64,000 nt of DNA from JACMLX01 sp031374935 (GTDB taxonomy: Bacteria > Gemmatimonadota > Gemmatimonadetes > Gemmatimonadales > Gemmatimonadaceae): assembly GCA_031374935.1 (NCBI GenBank), contig JANMHB010000161.1, positions 8,784 through 72,783 on the forward strand, in the 5' to 3' direction. This document shows, one piece after another, positions 42,824 to 52,527 of the stretch (the first letter of the stretch is position 1; the number at the start of each line of letters is the position of its first letter). The notes under the pieces were generated by a model. It was not told where the DNA came from. It did no database searches and saw nothing but the letters and a program-made list of their open reading frames with translations. The position numbers and the translations under genes were made by a program.

Positions 42824-44518
42824 ATGCACATTCGTCTCGTCATCGCCGCTGCCGCGCTGCTCACTGCCACCAGGGCGCCCGCCCAACGCCCAGCGCGCAC
42901 ACCTGCCGATCTGGTGGTGCTTCACGCCGCAATCTGGACCGTGGACCCCGCACACCCGCGGGCCCGAGCGCTGGCCGTCGCGGGTGACACGATTGTCGGT
43001 CTTGGCACCGACGCGGAAATGCAGCGCTTCATCGGGCGTCGCACACGGGTGATCGACGCGAAGGGCCGAACGCTCTTGCCCGGGTTCACCGACACGCACG
43101 TGCACTTCCTGATGGGTTCGCGCGCGCTGGCTCAGGTCGCACTCGGTGATGCGAATGACATGGCATCGCTGCGCACCATTCTCCGCACCTGGGCGGCGCG
43201 CAATCCCGGCAGCCCCTGGGTTGCAGGGCGCGGCTGGACCTATGGGATGATCGGCGGCGACGGCTTGCCGAACAAGCGTGATCTCGACGACATCTTTCCC
43301 GACCGTCCGGTGCAGCTCAGCGCCTACGATGGCCATACCAGCTGGGTGAACAGCAAGGCGCTCGCACTCGCCGGGATCACGCGCGACACGCCCGATCCGC
43401 CAAACGGTGCCATCGTGCGCGACGCATCCGGCGAGCCGACCGGCGCACTCAAGGAGCGCGCGTCCGCGCTGGTCGCGAAGCTCATTCCGCCGCCGACGCC
43501 GACAGAGAACCTCCGCGCACTCCAGATCGGGTTGCGGTATGCCAGCAGCGTTGGCGTCACCCGTGTCCACAGCGCGCATGGCGACTACGAACTGCTTCCG
43601 GTCCTCGATTCGCTGCGGGTCGCCGGTGTACTGCCGGTGCGATTCGATGTCGGCATCTTCGCCGATCCACCAGCGCTGCAACCGGCGTTCGTCGCGAAGC
43701 TCGACAGCGCACGCGAACGCTATCGCGGCGAGTGGGTCTCCGCCGGTCTGGTGAAGTTGATGATCGACGGTGTGATCGAGTCGCATACGGCTGCGATGCT
43801 GGCGCCATACACCACCGATACCTCCACCAGCGGCTCGCTGTTCTGGTCCGTCGATGCGTTCAACGATGCCGTACGCATACTCGATGCAAAGGAGTATCGA
43901 CTGATGACGCACGCCATCGGAGATCGTGGCGTGCGCACCGTGCTCGATGCGTACGCGCTGGCACGTGCGGCCAACGGGGCGCGTGATCGCATCAACCGGA
44001 TCGAGCACATCGAGACCATCGATACCGCCGATGTGCCGCGATTCGGGCGTGATGGCGTGATCGCCAGTATGCAGCCGTTGCACGCCTATCCTGAGAATGA
44101 TGGCGAAGGCGTCTGGACACGTGCGATTGGCGCCGAGCGCGCGGGCCATGCGTGGTTGTGGAAACAGATCGGTGATCGCGGCGGCCGCGTTGCGTTCGGC
44201 AGCGACTGGCCGGTGGTCACGCTCAATCCGTGGCGGGGTGTGCAGGTCGCGGTCACGCGGCAGACGCTGAGTGGCGAACCGGCCAGCGGCTTCGTCGGGT
44301 CCGAACGACTGGATGTCGCGACGGCGATCGCGACCTACACGATGGGTGGTGCGATCGCGGGCGGCCGCGCGGCGCGCGAGGGCTCCATCACACCGGGCAA
44401 GCTGGCGGATTTCATCCTCGTGGCGCTTGATCCGTTCCGGGCGTCGCCGGTGCAGCTGGACTCGATGCGTGTGGATCTGACGGTGGTCGGGGGCCGCGTG
44501 GTCTTCCGCAGGCGATAG
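42824..44518 (+). CDS. Secreted amidohydrolase (YtcJ-like)
   Basis: A 564-residue exported metal-dependent hydrolase. Signal peptide LVIAAAALLTATRAPAQ. Amidohydrolase motifs in order: the metal pair TDTHVHFLMG, then a Lys-free middle, RVHSAHGDYE, HAIGDRGV, ..RIEHIE.., and the terminal Asp in AFGSDWPV. This is the Amidohydro_3/YtcJ group, which hydrolyses amide or imide bonds of unknown small molecules; exported members are unusual outside Acidobacteria and Gemmatimonadota. ATG 42824 starts the leader. The stop is followed by a gap with no gene to 44705. Confidence 0.92.
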   Translation: MHIRLVIAAAALLTATRAPAQRPARTPADLVVLHAAIWTVDPAHPRARALAVAGDTIVGLGTDAEMQRFIGRRTRVIDAKGRTLLPGFTDTHVHFLMGSRALAQVALGDANDMASLRTILRTWAARNPGSPWVAGRGWTYGMIGGDGLPNKRDLDDIFPDRPVQLSAYDGHTSWVNSKALALAGITRDTPDPPNGAIVRDASGEPTGALKERASALVAKLIPPPTPTENLRALQIGLRYASSVGVTRVHSAHGDYELLPVLDSLRVAGVLPVRFDVGIFADPPALQPAFVAKLDSARERYRGEWVSAGLVKLMIDGVIESHTAAMLAPYTTDTSTSGSLFWSVDAFNDAVRILDAKEYRLMTHAIGDRGVRTVLDAYALARAANGARDRINRIEHIETIDTADVPRFGRDGVIASMQPLHAYPENDGEGVWTRAIGAERAGHAWLWKQIGDRGGRVAFGSDWPVVTLNPWRGVQVAVTRQTLSGEPASGFVGSERLDVATAIATYTMGGAIAGGRAAREGSITPGKLADFILVALDPFRASPVQLDSMRVDLTVVGGRVVFRRR

Positions 44519-44705
44519 CCGCCAGTGGCTGACCGCACGATCGTCCTTGATCCGCAGGCAGTGGCCTGACGATTATTGCAGGAAAGGAGCAGCGTGAAGG
44601 GCACGCGCTTCAACGAACGACGACGTCGATGTCAGTGATGTTGATGACGACGCCCTGTTGGAAGCCCGCCGTACTACGGGTTTCGCCGTAGCACGGACGT
44701 GCCGG
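44519..44705. other. Intergenic gap, no gene supported
   Basis: Nothing coding. It separates convergent genes, yet no T-tract terminator is visible. Confidence 0.4.
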
Positions 44706-45101
44706 TCAGCGGTCCGGTTTGGGGCCGGCGGCGGGAGCGGCCACCGCCACGCGCTTCAGGGTGAAGCTCTCCTGCACCTGGCTGGCGATGTCCACCTGAC
44801 CCGTCATGTCGTCGCCGGCGCGCGTGGCCGTCACCGTCAGCGTGATCGGATTGCCACCATAGGCGATGGAGTAGGCGAACTTCACCGTATTGCCGATCAC
44901 GCTGCCCTGCAGCGGAACGTCACCGCTCTCACGTTTCACCGTGCCGGTGAGCTTCTCGCCGTCTTGCTTCAGTGCGACGCGAAACGTCCGCGCGCCACCA
45001 GGCGTGTTCATCGTGGCATCCCAATCGCCCGTGACGGACTGCGCCGCAAGAGTGGTGACGGACACCACACTGAACGCAAGGGAGAGCAGCAGCTTTCTCA
45101 T
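44706..45101 (-). CDS. Small secreted beta-barrel-like protein
   Basis: A 131-residue exported protein: leader KLLLSLAFSVVSVTTLAAQ, then a beta-rich domain with SVTGDWDATMNTPGGARTF, KQDGEKLTGTVKR and GSVIGNTVKFAY, which matches small secreted 'TGDWD' proteins common in Acidobacteria and Gemmatimonadota. These look like lipocalin folds that could bind a small ligand, but none is known. ATG 45101 starts the leader. Transcribed alone. Confidence 0.75.
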   Translation of the reverse strand: MRKLLLSLAFSVVSVTTLAAQSVTGDWDATMNTPGGARTFRVALKQDGEKLTGTVKRESGDVPLQGSVIGNTVKFAYSIAYGGNPITLTVTATRAGDDMTGQVDIASQVQESFTLKRVAVAAPAAGPKPDR

Positions 45102-45379
45102 GACACAGCTCCGGAAAGGATGTCGCACCGCAATCGGCGGCACGATTCGACGACGGCAGGCTTGCAAGCCGCGAGTCGATGTTGCAAAGATGGTCGACCT
45201 CGGTGACGCATCAAAGATGCTCCACGCTACCCGCGCTCAGATCCGGCGAACTACGGACGGACGACGGATCAACGCCGGACGAACGTCGCCGGCCGGCGCC
45301 GGCGCCGGCAGCGGCCACCAGCCGGTGCAGCCCGCATTTGGCAGCGGACCGTCAGCCACGTCCGCTGCCCGCTGCCTGA
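45102..45379. other. Intergenic gap with short GCCGGC runs
   Basis: No gene. Near 45291-45312 three GCCGGC units sit side by side; this is GC-rich microrepeat, not a longer element. Confidence 0.45.
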
Positions 45380-46153
45380 CTATGACCCATCCAGCGCGTC
45401 GCGGAGCAACTGCAATTCATCGCGCGAGATGGCGCCGTTACGCCGACACGAGGCATGCAGATGCGGCGAGACCGTGAGGAACGCTGCGGCATTGGATGCA
45501 CGGACACCACCGCCGGGCACGACTTCCACCGGCGTCCTGCCGGCCTTCACCGCCGCATCGACGGCGTTCTGCACGTCGTCGCCCAGCACTGCCAAACGCT
45601 GCGCGAGTGTGAGCACTGATTGATCCCAGCCCAGCACTCCCGCCGTGACCACCCGGGTCATCCCAAGTGCGGTGATGTCATCCATGCCGCGGCGGCGATC
45701 GGTGAGCAGGTCGAACGTTCGCAGGAACGCGACGATCATGCCGTGCCCGAGTGCTACATCTCGCATGCGCGCGCAGGCCTCCATGTCGACATGACCGTCG
45801 GCCGTGAGCAAGCCGATCGCGACGGAATCGGCGCCCGCCTTGCCGCTGGCGTCGATCTCGCGCAGGCAGTCCTCGAGAATGCGCGGTGTGGTCGTAAACG
45901 CAGCGACGTCGAGTTTCGCACTGTTGTTCGCGCTGCGCGGCCGAATCATGCTGACGATCTGCGTCCGCGCCGGATCGATGCGCGCCTTCACCTCACGAAT
46001 CAGCGTCATCGTCGGCGTCCACCCCTCCGTCAGGAGGTCATCGCAGAGCTCGAGACGGTCGGCGAACGGGGCCGCGAGAATCGCAGACTCGAGGGAGTCG
46101 AGGGGAACTTCGAGAATCGGCACGTCGGGCAGTGTTCGAAGTGGTGACGGCAA
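45380..46153 (-). CDS. cutC: CutC family copper homeostasis-like protein (TIM barrel)
   Basis: A 257-residue TIM-barrel protein of the CutC family: ILEVPLDSLESAILAAPFADRLELC opens it, then IVSMIRPR, GADSVAIGLLTADGHVDMEAC, FLRTFDLLTD and VVPGGGVRASNA. Linked to copper tolerance in E. coli, though the molecular role is unsettled. The frame stays open to an ATG at 46309, but those 52 residues are noise; a TTG at 46153 gives the family N-terminus, so I prefer it. Nothing near suggests a copper operon. Confidence 0.85.
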   Translation of the reverse strand: MPSPLRTLPDVPILEVPLDSLESAILAAPFADRLELCDDLLTEGWTPTMTLIREVKARIDPARTQIVSMIRPRSANNSAKLDVAAFTTTPRILEDCLREIDASGKAGADSVAIGLLTADGHVDMEACARMRDVALGHGMIVAFLRTFDLLTDRRRGMDDITALGMTRVVTAGVLGWDQSVLTLAQRLAVLGDDVQNAVDAAVKAGRTPVEVVPGGGVRASNAAAFLTVSPHLHASCRRNGAISRDELQLLRDALDGS

Positions 46154-46377
46154 CGACGCTGACGCTGGTCGTCGCGGAGCCTGTGAGCAGCGCCGCCGCC
46201 GGTTCACCGGGCTGCCGCTGTCCGAGACGAAAGATAGCCAGCGCGCGACGGGCACCGGATGGCGCAGCGTGAACGCCAGCCGTTTTCCCTCGGCACGACC
46301 GATGTTCATCGCGCCGGGCGGCAGTTTTGCCCGGACGAGTGCGGTCTTGTCGCGGGGTGGCAGCCGATCGCCTCGCG

Positions 46378-46749
46378 ACCCGCGTGTACGACGAGCTGCA
46401 CGTGATCGCCTTCGCGGCCCTGCGTCGGGAGGACGATGGACACCCTTTTCGTTGAGCCGAGCTCATGTATGGAGCCGGCTCGCGCCTGCTCGGTCAGGAC
46501 CGCGTCGCGTTGCAGAACCGGCTCCATTGCTTCGGGATCGCGGCACACGCGATGCGCTCACTGCCCGTCGACCACGCCCGCCTTGCCGCGGAGCACCCGC
46601 GGCAGCTCCGGATCATCGAACTCCGCTACGTCTCCGGCCTGTGTGTGGAGGAGACGGCCGAGACGCAGGGCGACTCCATCGCCACCGTCGAGCGCGACTG
46701 GACGGTGGTGCGGCCGTTCCTGCGGCGAGCCTTGGGCGACCGCGGATGA
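46378..46749 (+). pseudogene. Decayed ECF-like (DUF/Gemmatimonad-type) sigma factor gene
   Basis: Pieces of one sigma factor occur in two frames. The first (46378-46446) reads VYDELHVIAFAALRREDDGH, the start of the ECF-like sigma family usually encoded next to TPR kinases. The second (from about 46500) reads VALQNRLHCFGIAAHAMR, VDHAR, and then directly LRIIELRYVSGLCVEETAE and VERDWTVVRPFL. The linker between regions 2 and 4 is deleted and at least one frameshift separates the two pieces. It cannot give a working factor. It lies just upstream of the dipeptidase gene. Confidence 0.72.
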
Positions 46750-46903
46750 GGCATCGGTAGCGTCGCAATCGAGGCGTGCGAAGCAGCGGCCAGCGCCTGC
46801 ATTGCGTAGATCGGGATCGGTGAGCACTCGTCGCCTGCATTCCCACACGCGGGGATCGGGACAGATTCAGCTCACCTTCCCACTCTCCTTCGTTCAGGAC
46901 CCC

Positions 46904-48217
46904 ATGCGCCGACTTCCCGCGTTCGCCCTCGCCGCCCTGCTGACCGGATGTGCCCACGCTGGCCCGGCCATTCGGGAAGCCGACGCCGCCATGATCGCCA
47001 GTGCCCGCGGCATTCACGAACGCGTGATGACGATCGACACCCATGTCGACATCAACCCGGCCAACTTCCGCAGCGACACGCTGAACTACGCGGCGAAACT
47101 TCCGCGCACGCAGGTCGACCTCACCAAGATGGAGGAGGGTGGTCTCGACGCCGCCTTCCTCATCGTCTACGTCGGCCAGACACCGGAGCTGGACAACGCG
47201 GCCTTCGCCCGTGCCAACGCCGAGGCGATGACCAAGTTCGCCGCCGTGCATCGGCTGGCCGAGGAGATCGCGCCGAAGCGTGTCGGCCTGGCGACCACTG
47301 CGGCTGAAGCACGCGCCATCTACGCCAGCGGGCGCAAGGTGGTGTTCATCGGCATCGAGAACGGCTTCCCCGTAGGCGCCGACATCACCAACGTGAAGAA
47401 GTTCTATGAGATGGGCGGCCGGTACATGTCGCTGGCACACAACGGACACAGCCAGCTCTCCGACTCGAATACCGGTGAGCGCGATGGCGTCTGGCGCTGG
47501 AACGGTCTGTCCCCACTGGGCCGGCAGGTCATCACCGAAATGAACCGCCTTGGCATCATGATCGATGTGTCGCATCCATCGAAGGTGTCCATGATGCAGA
47601 CCATCGAGCTGACGAAGGCGCCGATCATCGCGTCGCACTCCGGAGTGCGCGCCATCTGCAATCACAGCCGCAACATGGACGACGAGCAGATCCGGGCCAT
47701 GGGAAAGAACGGCGGGGTGATCCAGCTCGTCGCGTTCAACGGCTACGTCAAGTGCGACCCGGCGAAGGATGCGGAGCGGAACAGGATTCGCGCTGACGCA
47801 CTGGCAGCGCTGCGAACCGAGTTTGGCATCACGGCCACCGCGCAGGCCGACGTGCGCACGCAGATCGACGCGCTGCCCACGGAGCGGAAGAATGCCTACC
47901 TCGCGAAACAGGAGGAAATCATCTCACGCCGGACCCTCGGCGATACGCCGGCCACCGTCCGCGACTACGTCGATCACATCGACTACGTGGTGAAGATGAT
48001 CGGCATCGACCATGTCGGTATCTCGTCGGACTTCGATGGCGGTGGCGGGGTCGATGGCTGGCGGAACGCGACCGAGACCTTCAACGTGACGCTCGAACTG
48101 GTGCGCCGCGGCTACACCGAAGAACAGATAGGGAAGATCTGGGGTGGTAACCTGTTGCGCGTCATGGAAGCGGTGGAGCGCGTGGCAGCGACGAGCGCGC
48201 AGACCATGCGTCAGTAA
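46904..48217 (+). CDS. M19 family membrane dipeptidase lipoprotein
   Basis: A 437-residue exported renal-dipeptidase-type peptidase. The lipobox LLTGC (Cys16) anchors it. The zinc site is seen as TIDTHVD (H47, D49), the bridging Glu in FIGIENGFPV, and later His residues in SLAHNGHSQL and IASHSGVRA, then IDHVGISSDFDGGGG. This is the M19 family, which hydrolyses dipeptides including D-amino-acid ones, and in other bacteria can inactivate beta-lactams. An insertion of about 60 residues (CDPAKDAERN...AYLAKQEEI) separates the last motifs. ATG 46904 starts the leader. Confidence 0.94.
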   Translation: MRRLPAFALAALLTGCAHAGPAIREADAAMIASARGIHERVMTIDTHVDINPANFRSDTLNYAAKLPRTQVDLTKMEEGGLDAAFLIVYVGQTPELDNAAFARANAEAMTKFAAVHRLAEEIAPKRVGLATTAAEARAIYASGRKVVFIGIENGFPVGADITNVKKFYEMGGRYMSLAHNGHSQLSDSNTGERDGVWRWNGLSPLGRQVITEMNRLGIMIDVSHPSKVSMMQTIELTKAPIIASHSGVRAICNHSRNMDDEQIRAMGKNGGVIQLVAFNGYVKCDPAKDAERNRIRADALAALRTEFGITATAQADVRTQIDALPTERKNAYLAKQEEIISRRTLGDTPATVRDYVDHIDYVVKMIGIDHVGISSDFDGGGGVDGWRNATETFNVTLELVRRGYTEEQIGKIWGGNLLRVMEAVERVAATSAQTMRQ

Positions 48218-48250
48218 CCCATCGGCGTTCGTTTCCTCACATCGAGCCTT

Positions 48251-49723
48251 ATGTCACTGCGCCTCGCCGTCCTCGGGCCGTTGCTGTTCGTTCCCTCTGC
48301 GCTGAACTTGGTACCACCGGTGTTCACGCCGCTCCAGCGTGACGTCCTCGGCCTCGGAACGAGTTTCACCAACGCCGTTGCTGATTACGACAACGACGGT
48401 GATCTCGACCTGTACGTTGGTTTCGGCGGGGCGCCCAATCGGTTGTACCGCAATGACGGGGGAATCCTGACCGACGTCGGCGCGGCAGCCGGCGTTGCCA
48501 CCGCCCGCGCAACGCGCTCGGCGGCGTGGGCGGACTTCGACGGCGACGGCGACGCCGATCTGCTGGTGGGTTATGCGCCCGGACCGGAGTCGGTGCTGGC
48601 GCTGTTCCGGAACGAGGGCGGGCGTTTCAGCGACGTCACCGCGGCCGCGGGCGTCGCCGTGCCGACCGGCGGCGTACGCCAGTTCAGCTTCGTCGATGTT
48701 GACGGCGATGGCGATCTCGATCTGTTCGTGGCGTTCCGCGATCGCGCGAACATGATGTTCCGCAACACGCAGGGCGTGTTCGCCGAGGTGGCGGCCAGCA
48801 TGGGACTTGCCGATACGCGGAAGAGTGTCGGCGCGCTGTTCGTCGACGCCGACGAGGATGGCGATCTCGATCTGGTCGTCGCCAATCAGGACGGCGATGC
48901 GAATGCCCTGTTCCGAAACGATGGCGGGCGCTTCACGGATGTGGCCGACGCGATGGGTGCCGCGTGGGGCGGTCGCGCACCGAAGCTGGCGACGAATGGC
49001 ACCGTTCGACCGTGTGCGGCCGATGCCAACGGTGATGGACGGTTCGATCTGTTCTTCGCCAACTATGGGCCGAATGGGCTCTACCTGAAGCGCGACAGTG
49101 TCTTCGTGGATGCGTCCGCCGCCTGGGGAGTGAACGTGGACGGTCGGTACGATGCCTGCGCCTTCGCCGACTTCGATCACGACGGGGCGCTGGATCTGTA
49201 CGTGAACGGCACCGTCACCGGTGGCATCAGTTACCCGGACTATCTCTACCGGAATGCCGGTACCGGTTTCCTCGACGTCACGCCCGAGAATGTCCGTATC
49301 CTCGAGGCGGATCACGGCGTGCTCTGGTTCGACATCGATCGCGACGGCGATCTCGATCTGGCGCTGACCGGTGCGCAACCGGCCGGCATGCATCTCGTGA
49401 TGCGGAATGATCTCGACGCCACCGCGGCGCGCCGTTCGTTGCAGGTGCGCGTCGTCGACGCAAAAGGCCGCGCTACCCGCGCCGGCGCCGAAGTGCGACT
49501 GTACGCCGCCGGCACGCGGACGCTGCTCGGCGCACGGCTGGTGGACACCGGCTCCGGCTATAACTCGCAGAACGAAATGCCGGTACACTTCGGCCTGGCC
49601 ACGATGCAGAAGGTGGACGTCGAGGTCACCTGGCCGGCGCGTGGCAAACGCTGGATCATGCGCTCACGCAACGTGACGCCGGAGCGGTTTGCCGGCACGT
49701 CGCTGGTGGTGAGGGTTCCGTGA
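48251..49723 (+). CDS. Secreted FG-GAP/VCBS repeat protein with ASPIC/UnbV domain (CRTAC1-like)
   Basis: A 490-residue exported propeller protein. After the leader seven Ca2+-binding repeats of type 'D.DGDGDLDL' occur (NDGDLDLYVG, GDGDADLLVG, GDGDLDLFVA, EDGDLDLVVA, GDGRFDLFFA, DGALDLYVN, DGDLDLALT). The C-terminal 100 residues (RSLQVRVVDAKGRATRAGAEV...) form the ASPIC/UnbV domain found in CRTAC1 and related proteins. Function unknown; a role in adhesion or binding of sugars is usual for the fold. Its stop overlaps the GTG start of the next gene, so both are translated together. Confidence 0.92.
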   Translation: MSLRLAVLGPLLFVPSALNLVPPVFTPLQRDVLGLGTSFTNAVADYDNDGDLDLYVGFGGAPNRLYRNDGGILTDVGAAAGVATARATRSAAWADFDGDGDADLLVGYAPGPESVLALFRNEGGRFSDVTAAAGVAVPTGGVRQFSFVDVDGDGDLDLFVAFRDRANMMFRNTQGVFAEVAASMGLADTRKSVGALFVDADEDGDLDLVVANQDGDANALFRNDGGRFTDVADAMGAAWGGRAPKLATNGTVRPCAADANGDGRFDLFFANYGPNGLYLKRDSVFVDASAAWGVNVDGRYDACAFADFDHDGALDLYVNGTVTGGISYPDYLYRNAGTGFLDVTPENVRILEADHGVLWFDIDRDGDLDLALTGAQPAGMHLVMRNDLDATAARRSLQVRVVDAKGRATRAGAEVRLYAAGTRTLLGARLVDTGSGYNSQNEMPVHFGLATMQKVDVEVTWPARGKRWIMRSRNVTPERFAGTSLVVRVP

Positions 49724-52167
49724 AGGCATCGACACTGCTGTGTGCTGCGATGGCCGCGTCCTCGCTGGCTGGCGCGCAATGGACGAACCGCTATCCGCGA
49801 CTCGCCGGCTACGGCCATCAGATCTATCTCGAAGGGTATGAGCTGCCACTGCTGACCACCGGTCCAATCGATCCGGCCGAGTCGCCCGATGGCAAACGGC
49901 TGGTGTTCGCGTCGCGCGGGTGGCTGTGGTTGTTCGATCCGGCAACCGGTGTTGCAACGCGACTCACGAAGGGTGCACAGGTGGATTCGCGTCCCGCCTG
50001 GAGCCCGGATGGCCGGAGCATCGCCTGCGTTCGCGACGACGGCAGCATGCTCTCGATCGTGCTGATTGATGTCGCCACCGGGAACGAGACTCCGATCGTG
50101 TCGGACAAGGCGATTGTCCTCGACCCCGCCTTTGCGCCTGATGGGAAGTCGCTCTGGTACAGTTCCGGGATCGGTGGTGACCTCGATCTGTGGCGCATTG
50201 ATCTGTCCACACGGGCCACCACGCGCGTGACGAGCACTGTTGGCACTGGCGAATTGCAGCCGATGCCCACGCCTGACGGACTGGCGGTCATCTATCTCGC
50301 CAAGACGCGAGGGGGCGCTGATCAGGTCAGGCGTCGCGTGATCGCCAGCGGTGAAGAGCGACAGCTCGCTGCCGGGAGCATTCTGTCGATGATGCGCGGC
50401 GCCGTCAGCCCCGATGGTCGTCTGCTCGCACTGACCTGGCCATCACAGGAAGGGTACGAGATCCGACTTGCGGGGACGGAACAACCGGGGGCCGTCGTCC
50501 AGATCGTGCGCGACCCGCGCACCGTGCCGCTGACACCATCGTTCAGCCGCGACGGGCAGACCATCTGGTTCTCACATGCCGATGCGCAGCAGCGGATGCA
50601 ACTGGCGCGCGTGCCGGCGCATGGCGGCGCAGTGCGCGACGTGTCGGTGCGGCAGTGGCAGTGGGGCACTGCCACCGCGCGGCTCCGCGTGATCACCCGA
50701 CTCGCCGGTGGCCGCACACCCGTGGGCGCGCGTGTTGCGATGGTGGCGGGTGATGGGCATCCGATCGTCCCGGACAGCGGCCAGACGCGCTTCGACGGAC
50801 AGAACGGCATCGCCTTCTTCTACAGTTCCGGTGTTGCCGAGGTCACGGTTCCGGCCGGCGACGTCGACGTCGCAGCCGTGCAGGGGCTTGCCACACCACG
50901 CGCGACGGAACGCGTGCGCCTGGCACCAGGTGAAACGCGGACGGTCACCATCACGCTGGCGCCGGTGTGGAACGCGCGGGCCAACGGTTGGCTGAGTGGG
51001 GAGCATCACTTCCACCTCAACTACGGCGGTCCGTACCGCCTCCAGCCCGACGCACTGCTGCAGATGGGCAGGGCGGAAGATCTCGATGTCCTGACGCCGA
51101 TGCTTGCCAATCACGCGCAACGCTTCGAGGATCAGCCACTGTTCGCGTATCGTCACACCTCCTCGAAGCCGTGGATCACCTGGGCGCAGGAAGTGCGTGC
51201 CCATTTCTTCGGCCACGTTGGGCTGATCAACAGCCGCGGCCTGTTCTGGCCGTGGATCTGGGGGCCGGGCTATGACGTGTTCGCGCGCGACGATCGCCCC
51301 AACGCTGACGCACTCGACTTCGCGGCCGCGCAGGGTGGCATCAACACCTACGTGCATCCAGTGAGCGGTGCCACACCGTTCGGCTCACCGGCCGGGCTGC
51401 GCTCGATTCCCCTCGGCTTCGTGGCCGATGCGGTGCAGGGTCGCATCAACGCCATCGAACTCGCGTGCCTGTGGAGCGACGAGCGCGGCACGACGGAGCT
51501 GTGGTATCGCGTGCTCAATGTCGGTGTGCCGATGGTGCTGACGGCGGGCACGGATGCGATGAACAATCTCTATCGCACCATGGCGATCGGCACCACGCGG
51601 GTCTACGCGCAGCCGGAGCGAGCATCGGAGCTGGGGAGCTATTTCGCCGCGCTGAAGGCCGGGCGCAGCTTCGTGTCCACAGGGCCGATGCTCGAGTTCC
51701 TCGTCGGACGTGCCGGGCCAGGGCAAGTCGTGCCGCGTGGCAACGTGGCCCAGACGTGGACCCTGAGCGTCCACTCCGCGGTCCCGGTCGATACGGTCGA
51801 AATCGTGGTCAACGGCACCGTCGTCGAGCGGCGCGCCGGATTCGTGGCGCCGGGATCGAAATCGTATTCGGGCACCGTGCAGTTGCCTGTTGGCGGATGG
51901 ATTGCAGCTCGTGTGTCCGGCCCGCCCACGCGCGCCTGGCCGGCGATGGACTCGTACGCCTTTGCGCATACGGCACCGGTATGGATCGAACGCATCGCGA
52001 GCACCGAACCGGCGGCGAAGCTGGCGGCAACGCGTGATCTGCTCCGCGCCCTCGACGTGGCGGATGAGGCGCTCGCGATCGGGTATGCGAACGCCGACCA
52101 CCCGCGACTCCTCGCCCACTTCGCGGCGGCGCGACGGCGGCTGGAACTCCCGGCGCCGACGCCGTAG
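49720..52167 (+). CDS. Secreted TolB-like propeller with CehA/McbA-type metallohydrolase domain
   Basis: An 815-residue exported protein from GTG 49720. The leader ASTLLCAAMAASSLAGAQ is followed by a WD40/TolB-like propeller (about 45-310: SPDGKRLVFASRG, SPDGRSIACVRDDG, APDGKSLWYSSG, SRDGQTIWFSHA). Next comes a linker with a beta domain (VWNARANGWLSGEHHFHLNYGG), and then a PHP-like/CehA-McbA hydrolase domain (LDVLTPMLANHAQ, GLINSRG, INTYVHPVSGATPFG, ACLWSDERG, LTAGTDAMNN). Carbaryl- and phosphoester-hydrolysing enzymes use this fold. Its start overlaps the CRTAC1-like stop, so the two secreted proteins probably act together. Confidence 0.88.
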   Translation: MKASTLLCAAMAASSLAGAQWTNRYPRLAGYGHQIYLEGYELPLLTTGPIDPAESPDGKRLVFASRGWLWLFDPATGVATRLTKGAQVDSRPAWSPDGRSIACVRDDGSMLSIVLIDVATGNETPIVSDKAIVLDPAFAPDGKSLWYSSGIGGDLDLWRIDLSTRATTRVTSTVGTGELQPMPTPDGLAVIYLAKTRGGADQVRRRVIASGEERQLAAGSILSMMRGAVSPDGRLLALTWPSQEGYEIRLAGTEQPGAVVQIVRDPRTVPLTPSFSRDGQTIWFSHADAQQRMQLARVPAHGGAVRDVSVRQWQWGTATARLRVITRLAGGRTPVGARVAMVAGDGHPIVPDSGQTRFDGQNGIAFFYSSGVAEVTVPAGDVDVAAVQGLATPRATERVRLAPGETRTVTITLAPVWNARANGWLSGEHHFHLNYGGPYRLQPDALLQMGRAEDLDVLTPMLANHAQRFEDQPLFAYRHTSSKPWITWAQEVRAHFFGHVGLINSRGLFWPWIWGPGYDVFARDDRPNADALDFAAAQGGINTYVHPVSGATPFGSPAGLRSIPLGFVADAVQGRINAIELACLWSDERGTTELWYRVLNVGVPMVLTAGTDAMNNLYRTMAIGTTRVYAQPERASELGSYFAALKAGRSFVSTGPMLEFLVGRAGPGQVVPRGNVAQTWTLSVHSAVPVDTVEIVVNGTVVERRAGFVAPGSKSYSGTVQLPVGGWIAARVSGPPTRAWPAMDSYAFAHTAPVWIERIASTEPAAKLAATRDLLRALDVADEALAIGYANADHPRLLAHFAAARRRLELPAPTP

Positions 52168-52242
52168 TGTGACCGGCGCAGGCGCAGCACCCGACGCTGC
52201 CACCACGGCTCCGCGTCGGCCCTCATCACTGCTTCCACCGTC

Positions 52243-52447
52243 ATGACTCCGGCATTCTGGCGTCGCTGGCATCGCTGGATCGGCGTGCCCGCCGCAGCCC
52301 GAGGCCTTCGGTGATGGCGGACTGGTGGTCGCGACGTTCTGAGCGCTCTCGCTGATGCTGCTCACCATCTCGGGATTCGCAATCTTCTGGCGCATGCGTC
52401 GCACCAGCGTCACGGGCTGGCGGCGGTACTTCTTCTGGGGGGTGTGA
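52243..52447 (+). pseudogene. PepSY-domain membrane protein relic
   Basis: The beginning (MTPAFWRRWHRWIGVPAA) is the N-terminus of a PepSY-associated membrane protein. After it the frame breaks; about 30 bases later another frame gives AFGDGGLVVATF, a TGA (52340-52342), then LSLMLLTISGFAIFWRMRR, the family's last membrane helix. So the middle is deleted, with a frame change and a nonsense codon: three lesions in 205 bases. It is dead, and no longer copy occurs in the window. Confidence 0.75.
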
Positions 52448-52527
52448 CGTTGTCCGCGCGATATGGCCCACTGGCACCACTGGCGCTGGCGATCACGGCC
52501 CGTACCCGCAGCACGCCCGGTCGTGCG

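Noticed and set aside
42341..44149. 602-codon open frame opposite YccF and the amidohydrolase
   Set aside because: Spans two unrelated real genes on the opposite strand and shows no domain.
45291..45312. Tandem GCCGGC units
   Set aside because: Three short GC-rich units only; no conserved larger element.
46154..46309. N-terminal extension of the CutC-like gene from an ATG
   Set aside because: The added 52 residues are Arg/Ser-rich noise; the TTG start matches the family.
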